From the NCBI GenBank assembly GCA_002633005.1, contig NMRA01000186.1:62001-126000 (forward strand): a stretch of 64,000 nt of DNA, written 5' to 3'. Of this stretch, positions 14,101 to 26,100 are shown in pieces. Numbering within the stretch: position 1 is the first letter of the stretch; each line of letters opens with the position of its first letter. Under the pieces are notes generated by a model. The model worked only from the letters and a program-made list of their open reading frames with translations. It was not told where the DNA came from and did no database searches. The stretch comes from Phoronis australis. Taxonomy: Eukaryota > Phoronida > Phoronidae. Made by a program: the position numbers and the translations under genes.

Positions 14101-17100
14101 TGACGATTTATATGTTGCAAAGTGGTTAGAGAAAGTACTTTGTGGATTCCTGCATTTAAGATAGGATTGAGCTGCATTGAAGTGCAGCACCATGAAACAC
14201 GTTAGGTTGTCCACACAGAAAATCAACTTGTCCACGCCAAACTTTTAGCTGTCTCAGATAATTTGACAGTTGTTAATGTCAAGCCCTGACACATTACCAC
14301 AAGCTCATAGATAGGCAGTGAACAATATCCTGCACAGTAGACTGGTCACACCAATTGGCCATGCTGAGTTTCAGCGGTGTTAAAACATAGTGTTAAGGAA
14401 AATAATTATTCATTGCTCTTACATTTTCATTTATCAATGTATTTTAATTGTTTCCATTCACCCACCACACAAACAGTGAATGAAAGCAACCTCATGACCC
14501 ACACTAACGACACTAACCTGAGTGGGAACTCTTCGCGCCTATATGGCCCTGTCTGCTGACGACGCTGGCCCATGTTGCCAGGCTTGCGTCTGTTGTTTTC
14601 AAACTCCAGTTTGATTTCAGTGCCAAACATGGCCGCACCCTGCAGGTTCTCTACTGCTCCCTGGGCCTGTTCTGGGCTCATGTACGTCACCACCATGGAA
14701 CCCTCGTCACGACCTGAACACAAACAGACAACATTTTCAAAATAAAACAAAGAAAACGTTTAAGGGGAATGTCCAGTTAGTTCTGCTTTATATAATAAAT
14801 ATCCCATATTTTTTTCAAGTTTTGTACCAACACAGACAGCGAACAGAACCCTTGATGACCTGATTTTGAGATCGAATATTAGCCTAATTCCAGTCTGGAA
14901 AACAATATTTTGAAAATCAAGCCAAATTTTCCTCACAAGGCCCAAGAATTCTACTCCAAAGATCATAATAATTATAGTAAGATGTAACATACCCGCATCT
15001 TGGGAATCAGTGTTCTCCACTGAATAACGCGCACCAAACTGGGGGCACGTTACATCCTCCTGTTGCCTATGAAAACTATCCCTCAAGGATAAAATTAACT
15101 CGCATAGACGTTTGGCATCAGAATGTTTTATGACAGCAGAATGTGACAAATCACAGTGACAACTCAATGCATGCAATCTAGATGTGGAACAGAATGTGCC
15201 CCACTTTATTTCAAGTGAAGGGGTGATTACACATTATTTAGCAAGACATCCATTCAAGGGACTCTTAGGTTCATCGCTGAACAATCTGGCTTGTAAAAAA
15301 AAAACTGGTGTGAGCCTAAGCAGAGAACAAGGGAATGTTTTGAAAGCCCGTCCCCACCTAGAAGAAAAGCTCCCATCGTGAAGCACAGGCACCTTCCCCT
15401 TAAAATGAGAGACCCTGCTGACCCAGTGTGTACATTAATCTTTAATAAAAGCCACCCAGAAATACAGGAGGCGACACTGAAAACTTGCCACTCAAAAACC
15501 AAAAACAGCATTTGCACTCACAAGGACACATCAAAATGCAAAAATTCTCTTCAAAAGCATTTTTTCTTCAAAAATACACTCGCACTATTTTGCCAGCACA
15601 CGTACCACTCCAGACATTATGAAATGCTTCGCCAATACATTTCCATGCTCATTCTAGTACAGAAAACAGTTCCTTAGCAGTGTTGGAATGTTGTACTCAG
15701 AAAAGGAGTCCAACAATACCACTACAGTTTATACAACTGTACCTGACTTGTCAGATGACATGAAACAAACTAGTACCTCTGTCTACCATTTGTTCATCAA
15801 TTTCACAGTTTAGTCTTCATCAACAACAAGTTGTCGAGTGTCCAAAAGCTCAAAAATCACTGTCAAAGCAAGAAATAAATGGAGACTACTTATAAAGTGA
15901 CAATGGGTCTGACTCAAAAGTTTGGAGGGTGTAGCTTGATGGGAATCCCACCTTTGCTGATCTCCTTGATGCTGCCGTACTGGCCAAACTGGGACGACAA
16001 ATCTTCAGGAGCTATCTGAGGGGGAAGGTTGCTGACAATAACCCGGTTACTGCGCCTGAAAGATTGAAACAACAAGCATGAGACCTATAGGGAACCCTCA
16101 ACAACACGAGACACAGTGAAGCTGAATTATTTAATAAACACACATGGTTGGAGGGGATTTGCAAGAACTAATAACCTTTCCCAACCCTGAGGACAAATAA
16201 TTACTGAATCACTTAACTATCCATTTCAACCTTGAAGGTTACTGTTACTTTTAATTTAGCTCACAATACGGTGGAAAAAGGGAATTTCCCTTCGTCAAAT
16301 TTTTCTAAAAAAATTAACAATAACATAATTTTGGATTATCAGTACCTTAAATTGAGCTGGGGAGACATTTTAAAAGCGTATGATATCTACAGAATCTTAA
16401 TCAGCCCTTGAAAAAAGTTTGGCGAGGAATTCTGGTATAAAAAGATGAAGAATTGCTGTCCAAAGAAAGCATTTGTATTAGGTGTCGCACTGGATATGAG
16501 AAGACTGAAATATCACAATGCAGTCAGGCATCAATTCAAATCACGCTCATCTTGGCAAAATGACATTCCAACGACATTCTCCAATAAAATGCATCAAGTT
16601 GTACATCTATAATCAAACCAGCACTGAAGTTTATTTGTACACTGGATGGAGACTGGCCAATGCCATGGCGTAATCAACACTCACAACTGTTCTACAAACA
16701 GAGAACATATGTCAAATTATGATAGCAGCACCCACAGCTTGGGCAACTAATCAACAGAGTATTGATCACCTATGGACAGTTTTACCAGACAGCTTCCCTA
16801 AAAACTGCCAAGAACACGCAATGAATAGCAAGTTCAAGTGCATGCTCTCAAGAGAACAAGCCAAATGCATTTCCACATGAAAACCAGCAAAAGGTAAAGA
16901 TAACATCCATCTTGTAGACAGAGAATACTGAAAACAAAAATATCTTGTCAAAAATAATGGGGAAGAAATACGTACCCTCAGAAGAGAAGGAGTTATAGAG
17001 AATACTTCACGCTTTCACAATCAGGCCAGTCTTTCACAGCCTGTTTTGACTAGTCACTGCGTCAAGTTTGAGTTTTGTCGTAACGAGTTGGAATTGCTTG

Positions 17101-20100
17101 CGCTGAGTTTGAAAACCCATGCAACAAGTTTGAGGTATAACTCATTTTTTAAGCAAACTAGAACATTTTGAATTTCTTGTAGCTTCAATGCATTCATTCT
17201 AACACACACAAACTCCCGGCAGCATGGACATGAATTTTGTAATTTCAGTCAAATTCGAAATTGCCGTTGTGGATAGGACCGCAGGCAGTCAAGGTTGTAG
17301 CCATTAGTCAAAATGGGGGTACAAATGAAGCAAGCTCGTTTCTGTACAGACTGGTTCAAATGACTAAACAGCCCATGATACAGACTGACCAATACTCACT
17401 CTGCAAAAACCCATCCTTAGTAAAGAAGAGAACATAAGCTTATATTCAAGAGTCCACAAAAGAAGTAATGCACTTGAGACCCAAACCGATATCATATAAG
17501 AAGAACCAGAATGACCAAGAATTATGTAAAAGAAGTGACTACCGTATTTGCCCTAATAAGCGCCCATGCCCCTATAAGCGCCCCACCCACGTGTTTTCAG
17601 ACTTTGCTAAATAAGCGTCCAGTCCATGAACACCGTGTACATGCGTATAATGCCTTATCTACAGTTCTAAAATTCTAACATAACGTCTTCAATTCATCAA
17701 TAAGATCAGACAGTCCCGAAAAAACTCACTGTTCATAGACCACGAGCCTCTCCGCTAAGTCGGTATTTAGCCGTGACTGTACACATCAAACTTCCACCGT
17801 GCTTTAAAAAGAACGCAAGCGCGAATCGAAGTCTAATAAAAACTTGACCTTTGTTCAGTTAAAAGCACGTGGCCACTGGCTAGGAAGCCCGCACTACAAC
17901 CACCTGTCATCGAAGATTAGTCTTCGGGAACTACCTATCCATGAAATGGGTAGCATAGCATCGGCAAGAAATAAATACTGGCACTTATTTCCGAAAGTTT
18001 CTAATAGAAATACCATACCCCCGAATCTCCCTAAAAATAACTGTTGAACTGTCACGCATCCAGTCACCCAGCGACTCAATGACATCGACCTTACTGAGAC
18101 AATTTTCAAACCTTTTTCATAGCAGATGAGATCTGCAAGTGCTCAATAAATCACGTTCTGCTTTACTGCTAGTGTTAATTTCCTTAGTTACGAACACCTA
18201 AATCGTTATATCATGTTTATTCTGGCAAATGAACCCTCATCGGATGATATGCAAGCGCTCGCTCACTCATACAATACGCAGTCGAACCTCAAAACAAACG
18301 TCACGTGACAACATGTGTGGTCGTCGAGAGATTTTTCTCGTGTTGCACAGTTCGATCTAACGCATAATTGGATCATGTTGTTAATCCCGACTCTACAGGA
18401 ACTTAAAAATCTTAGGGACGCTATTTGCAAAACTTCAGGATTTCACTATATTTTTACTCAAGAATTCAAGTTGACCTATCGGCGATCGCAAGGCAGCGAC
18501 ACATCCGTTGGCGAGTTTTCGCACTGGGATTTCCTTAGAAATGCTCGTAATTTAACAACAAAAGTTTGATGCAATGCTCTTCCATTTTGTAGAAATTCTG
18601 TCACAGGTTTCAGATGAGTCACAGAACGTAAATTTGATGAATTCTAGCTTACGGTTTTACCTGTTTCGGAGACCGGGTTTGAACCAATTTTTTGGCTATA
18701 AGTGACCCCTCCCCTTTCCTGAAGGGAATTATTCTTAGCGCCCTGGGGGCATATTAGGGCGTATACGGTAATCATAGTTCAAGCTTGCTGCACCAAAAGA
18801 AATGAGCAAACCCACAGTCCTCAATTAGACATTATTTTTGAGACAGGTTCTCATTTTCTAGAACTTACCTAGCCAATTTTTCTTGTTTGAGCAATACTGG
18901 GTTATTAACTGAAACCTGCAGAGCTAGCAATCTAACGAATTTAACAGATTTTTTTAAACGAATTTACACTTGCACTCACCCATCAAAAGCCATTTCTTCC
19001 ATGTTGATTATCGAGACTTAGACAGTGAAACTATAATGTTTGGGAAACCGAATGACTGCAAGATCAACACAATCTGCTAAACGCCTGCTGTTAGAGAGAG
19101 AGAGAGAGAGAGAGATGGTGGAAGCCAGATATCGCTTTACAACAAGCCAACAGATTACACAGGTCAGACACATATGGTCATGCAGACATTTAGTGCCCCT
19201 GCCACATGGTGGATTTGGACATACCATAGCTTAGGGAGAGCTATTGGGATATGTGACAGTGAGTGCAGTATGCAATGTACATGGCCCACAAGCCTAGACC
19301 CCTTACATTGCAATATACCACAATTGGGATTTTTCATATTGGTGCTCTCTAGAGAAATGAGAGTGAAAAAACAAGCTACTTCTGCTTGATACTGACTCAG
19401 ACGTGGTGGACAGCAGTTCACTAATACACATGTTGGTTCATTAACTAGAAACCAGAAGAACGAGAGCGCTCGGAGGAGCGACACTTGGCGGAATTAATCG
19501 AAAGGACGACAATGGGGAGGACGACGACAATCATGACAATCAAGGCGGCAATAATGGATAACACGATAACGTTCATGTGACTAGCGAAGAAATCAAATAG
19601 AGAGCATATAATGAACTACAATAAAGAACAATAGATAGCGCAACATGACGGACGAGCCATGCTTTGTTCCCGCAATCCAAAATAGGTGGCACTATGTGAC
19701 AGTCTGCAGAGCAAAGTTATGTTTACAATAGTATTTCGCCTGGAATTCCAGTCTACAGTAAGACAGTGCTACCTGGGTCAGTCGGGGTCACAACTCTCTG
19801 TTAACTTGTGCAGACATAACCAAAACAAAGTGAACTGAAAGCCAGCCAGCTGCGTGCATACGTGACCGAAGGAACAACGGTATCCGAAAATCTCGAATAA
19901 TTCAAAAAGTAGACGTCGTAGTGCAAAATGGCAACATGACGGTCCAGTCTACAGTAGGACAGTGCTGGCTGGGTCAGTCTGGGTCAACTAGGCATAACCA
20001 AAACTAAGTGAGCTGAAAGCCAGCCAGCTGCGTGTGACCGAAGGAACGGTACCCGAAATCTCGAATAATTCAAAAAGTAGACGTCGTAGCGCAAAATGGA

Positions 20101-23100
20101 AAATACCTCCTGAAAGCCCGTTCAAAACTCTATCTAAAGTGGTAATTGGCAAAAATCAAAAAAATTTTCGAGAAAATTGAAAATTTGCCGATTTTTTTTG
20201 AAATTCAAAGTCAAATAACTCGAAAAGGTAAGTCTGAGAAATACGCTCTCGCAGACTTTTTGAAAGGCCATACTTCAAGAAATACACATGCAAAAATTCA
20301 CGTCATTTACTCGTCCCATTAAAAATGCGACACCAGACCGATTGAAACCGTGTGAACATGCGCCACAGCCGCCATCTTGAAAGTGACTTCCGGTCCAATA
20401 ATTTTTTATAAAAGCTTATTAAACTCAACAAACACGTGACCAATTTGAAAGTGATTGGTTTGCAATTGCGCCCTCTACAGGAGAAAACGTTTTAGCCATA
20501 ATTCGGGGTGAGCATGCGCCACGTCCAATATTTCTGCTATCTTTAACTGGAAGTCAGCGGTTTTCGGCAGAGTTGTAGCACATGCGTTCTAGTATAATCG
20601 TACTGATTTTCAGCCTTGTAGGTCGAAAAATGAGGCCTCTACGAGTATTTGACTGTGAAATCGGATACAAAATGGCCGCCACATCCGCCATTTTGTATCC
20701 GATCATGACCAAAAACAATAGGCTTCCAGGACTTTCCGATCTACACGTCGTGTGCAAATTTCATGAAAATCGGACCAGAATTGCGACCTGTAGAGTGCGA
20801 ACAAACAAAATGAAAGCGCTCCGAGGAGCGAACCTTGGCGAAATTAACCAAAAAGATGACGATAAAGATGATGACGAAGATGACGAATATGACGACGAAG
20901 GTGGCGAGGTTGAACAAAAGAAGTAATAATAAAATACACATGACGAACTTAGAAGTCCGAAATCAGTAAGAAAAAGGCTACAGTCTTGAGCGACACTTGG
21001 CGAAATTAAGGGAAAAGACATGACAACGGAGATGATGACGAAGATGATGACGATGATGACGAATATGGTGATGGTGGTGGCGATGATGAACAACATCTCA
21101 ACATTCATATGATGAACTTAGATGTCATAAATCAATAAGAAATGGGCTACAGTCTAGTTCATAGAAGGTAAACCAACATCAATGCAGCCAGAGCGCTCAA
21201 CAAAGGAACAGCGTTATCAGAAAATCTCAAATAACTCAAAAAGTAGACGTCGTAGCCAAAAATGGAAAACATCTTCTGAAAGCCCGTTCAAAATTCTATG
21301 TAAACTGATAGTATCGTTTAATTCCGTAAATTTTTCGAAAAAAATGAAATTTTGAGTTTTTTTTTAAGAAATTCAAAGTCAAATAACTCGAAAACGGTAA
21401 GCCTGAGAAAAAAATTGTTACAGGCCATTTGAAAGATTATACTTCAAAGAATCCACATGCAAAAAATCACGTTTTTTTCTCTAGCCCTTTAAAATCGCAC
21501 TCCAGCACGACTGAAAATGGGTCAATATGCGCCAGATCCGCCATCTTGAAAGCAACTTCCGGTTTTTTGGTTTTGTATAATAGCATGTCATAAGAAACTA
21601 ATACCTTTGAAAATTCGAAGGAATTGGTTTGATAATGCGCCATCTACAGGAGAAAACGTTTTTAGGCCAAAATCGAGGTGCGCATGCGCGATCGCCAATA
21701 TTTCCGCCATCTTTTACCGGAAGTAAACAATTTCCGGCATACTTGTAGCAAACTTCTGACCCATTTACTGTGCCGATTCTTAGCCGTTTACGTAAAAAAT
21801 TGTAGCCTCCAGAAGCATTTGAACCTTTAAATGGAAACAAAATGGCCGCCACAGCCGCCATCTTGGATCCGATTTTGACGAAAAACAATAGGCTTCCAGT
21901 ACTTCCGGAAGTACGTGTTATGTGTAAATTTCGTGATGATCGGACGAAAATTGCGACCTGTATCGTGCGAACAAACAAAAAAAAAAACTTCGTGGAAGAG
22001 CAACATACTTGGCGAAATTTATTTCGCCAAGTAAAAACACTTGCTGTCAGACCAACATACTTGACGGAATTCGAAGAATTCCGCCAAGTAATAAATCTCA
22101 TTGTCAAGCCCTCCTGTAGTTTGACGGTTTAAGTTCAACAATTTCAGCTGATCTACATCAAATGGGCCTGAAATTCAACCGCTTTATCACTGGCAGCCAC
22201 CAATGATGCAGACGCCTGTGGTTTGCCTCCCGTTCGCATTCCACGGGGTCTGTAGGTGGCGCTGAATGCCTGTCAACAAGACGTGATCACTGTCTGGCGA
22301 AATAATAATTTTAATACGATGTGGCTATTTCAAAAGTCACCTATTCCTCAGAAAATGGAATGCCTTCACAAAAATGCACGTCTGGCAAATTGGTATAGTA
22401 ATATCGTACTGAAACTTGCATACACCTACCAGCAGGACTGAAATGAATATTTAAGGCTTGTTCAACACAAATTGGATAGAATGCAATCAGTACTAGCCCT
22501 GCAACCAACTGAACATTCAACAAACCGACTATAGTATCAACTGCATATCATATATGAGAAACACGAATCATAGATGTCCTCTAATTAGTCAGTTAAGATC
22601 ACAGCATAAGGAAAAAACATGGATGGACAAGGCTGTACAATAAATTCCTAAGTTGAAACAGCTAGACTGTGTATGTACCAGTGACCAAAATAGACTATAA
22701 TGTGAGAGTTCGCACTATAAAGATGTGTACTTGACACAGAAATGTTTCAAGAAAAACAAACTTCATGTTGATCAGGTAGAAGCATTTAATACATGAGCGG
22801 TGCTACGCAGCACATGGTCTATAGGCAATGCACCACAGGGGGCTGAGAAGGCTTTAGCCCCACTTTTTTTAGCTTCTGTGCCACCCATATAATATACGTA
22901 AAATTCATGGCTGACAACATGAACTTTACAAAAGTAGTAAAAACCCCAGGGAATAGCCAATTCATAGGATATCACAGCAGCCTTTCAGTAAGTAGTAAAA
23001 ACCCCAGGTAATAGCCAATTCATAGGATATCACAGCAGCCTTTCAGTAAGTAGTAAAAACCCCAGGTAATAGCCAATTCATAGGATATCACAGCAGCCTT

Positions 23101-26100
23101 TCAGTAAGTAGTAAAAACCCCAGGTAATAGCCAATTCATAGGATATCACAGCAGCCTTTCAGTAAGTAGTAAAAACCCCAGGTAATAGCCAATTCATAGG
23201 ATATCACAGCAACCTTTCAGTAAGTAGTAAAAACCCCAGGTAATAGCCAATTCATAGGATATCACAGCAGCCTTTCAGTAAGTAGTAAAAACCCCAGGTA
23301 ATAGCTAATTCATAGGATATCACAGCAACCTTTCTGATGATGCAGCATTGACCCACAATGCTGTGCATCCATGAGGCTCTTACACTGCACCTGTGCACTG
23401 CTGTCATGCTAATCAGTTTTACATTAACATATTACTATGTCACTCGTCATTCCAATTAACATCGTGCAGTGAGTGGCAATGCAGACAAAAAACGTGAAAG
23501 CCAAGTGAGGCACATTAAATCCTCCTTTGCTCGTCCCACTCGGTTCAGTGTGTGTCCTAAACTCCCAACCTTTCCAGAAGTTGTCAATCGTAAAATGTGT
23601 TTTTTACATGCACCGATGCAAAAAAATTGAATGCAGAAGTGTTAAATTACCTGCGCTTGGAGACAGACGGCTCCACTTGAATCTCTTCACCCATCAGTTT
23701 GTATCCTGAAAACAATCAACTTTTCAATTTAACAAGTTAGATAGGTTGCGGCCATTTTACCTGACAAACACAATGTTGACGAGTAAAGCTCATTGTTTGT
23801 CGATATTTTCCAAGGGGGCGGAGCTTGCCATAGGTCAATTAGCAGCACCCTACCTTGAGTGGCAACATGCATGAACTTCACTGTTAAATAACGTAGAAAA
23901 TATATCTGAAACTAAATAAGGCGATCCAGATCCTCCCAAGGATACTCGTTGTTTCGTGAAATGAAGAATATAAATCGGTAAATAAAACAACAAGAATGGA
24001 TCAACTGAAATTTGAAATTTTCGGAGGTAACAACTTCCTTTATCAACAAAAACACTGTTAAGTATTCTTCACAACCCCATTTGAGTCATCATGACAATGG
24101 GTTTGGCTCACCTGCCAGTCTGAAAACCAGCGAAACAATGTTCTCTTACAACATTAGTCTTTTTCCAAAAAGCAGGACATTTTGGAAGATTGGCATAAGT
24201 TGATCGAGCCATCACAGTATATGGACTTTCCACCATGTTCATGAACTTCAGAATTCCTATAGAACTTGATTTTTTTCATGTGGTGAACACACCATTGCAA
24301 CAATATATTTTGAGCATCATTCTGAAGACCAACACCATCAATTGGCAAAACTAATGAACAGCTAAAAGTTGCACTTGCCAAGAACGGTTCAGGCTAAGTT
24401 ACCATCAGCAATATGAGGTCACATTTGCCTGGGCTATACATTGCTATTGGGAATACAGGTGATAATATAATGAATACTAAACAATATGTATGGAAATAGT
24501 TACCTTTGAATAGATTGGATAAGAATACACTGTCCAAACTATAATTATCTCACTTTTAATTTGTGTCCTAAGTATGCCCGTGTTCTCCATGACAAGTTTT
24601 AACCGGTCGTCAAGACCTGCTTGATTTTGCCTCAAGCGACACAATTGATTTTTTTTCAGTTTGAACAAAAAGTATGATTTTTGAGTATCTGCTATAATAT
24701 GCATGCAATGCACATTGTCTACATTTTCAAAGTGATTGTAAACGCAACATGTGGAGTTTTTAGCGTATCAAATTATGTCGCCTAACCAAAAATTGTGACC
24801 TTGATTGCAAGAAAACAAGACTGTCAATGGACATTTTTCAGTATGTGGAAAGAAATGTGCTGGTAATAAATAGGATTAAATTTAACTTAATTGCAAGAGC
24901 TTAAGATCAAATGAAAAAGGACAAAGTTTATCGATACGTAAGTCTGAACTTGGACTTTCACGTTTCCAGTAAACTTTCACTCAAGAATTATCACCAGCTC
25001 TTGGTGACAATTGGTAGGTTAGTTACCCTTAAGGACCACAAAAACCCTGCGCATGAGACAGGGATACCCAGCTTTCAAAACCCCACTCGCCCAGCAGGCG
25101 TTGGTCACCAGGGCTCGACATAACGAGCTGTAGGTCGCATTTGCGACCTGAAATTTGGAAATGCGAGCTGAGATTTTCGTCAGCTCGTATCAAGTCGCAT
25201 TTTGCGACCTGGAATTTCCAACGAATGCGAGCTGAGTTTTTACACTTCTCAACAGATACCTGGCTAATACAAAGCAGCTCTTGTTAATCCAACCGTTAAT
25301 TATTTGGTTGTTGCCAAATCCAAGTTCAAAAGAACACTAACCGACAACAGTCCTCCCGATGATTTGTAAGCAAGTCGTGTGAACATGGGATATGCAGAAT
25401 CGATCTTTGACGCGTTTCATTGGCTAACACTTTCGGCCACTTTTGTAAATTCCCGGATTCGCCGAAGAAAGTTTCGGGCCACTGCTTAACACGTGAAAAC
25501 TTCACAAAACAATGGTGTTTCTACTAATTATTAAGCGATCAACTTACCAAACTTTGTGGTGGACAAAAATGTTTATTTTTCACATAAGATGTCCTTATTA
25601 CATGTACCAAATATCCACGACAATATCCCTGATATCGCACTGCGGCACCGTTAGCGCGCAAGCGGTCCCGGCAAACAATCGTGACTTAGACTGAGATGTG
25701 CTTCTCCTTTTTATCGTATTAAGACAGCCAAAGTGAAAATGATGACCTTATTGATCGCCAAACGACGGTCCCCTCTTTACTTTCAAGTGCCAAGAAATTC
25801 TCAAACCCTTTACTTGTTTCTCTGGGGCTACGTGCGCGAAATATGATTTGTCTTTCACACGTTGTTGCCAACGTAAAGTGTAGGCCTACTCCAGCAATTC
25901 AAGTGCGTGAACTCACGCGTGCGAACCACTTCAAAGAACAGCGACAGTCCTAAATGAAAGAATATACCGGCTTGGCTCTGGTTTATTTGAAAATGAACTC
26001 AGATTCCCAGCGGTTATAAAAGACCTGATGTCCTGGGACAGATATAACCCAGAACTGACGTTTTCCTGTTCCGATGTTTCCCGAGGTCGATGTTCTGTAA

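Noticed and set aside
20582-20926. 114-codon frame with acidic C-terminus ([15 protein letters not shown])
   Set aside because: Part of the 1-kb repeat family; the acidic tail is a GAT/GAC microsatellite and [12 protein letters not shown] comes from the hairpin. Kept only as a repeat observation.
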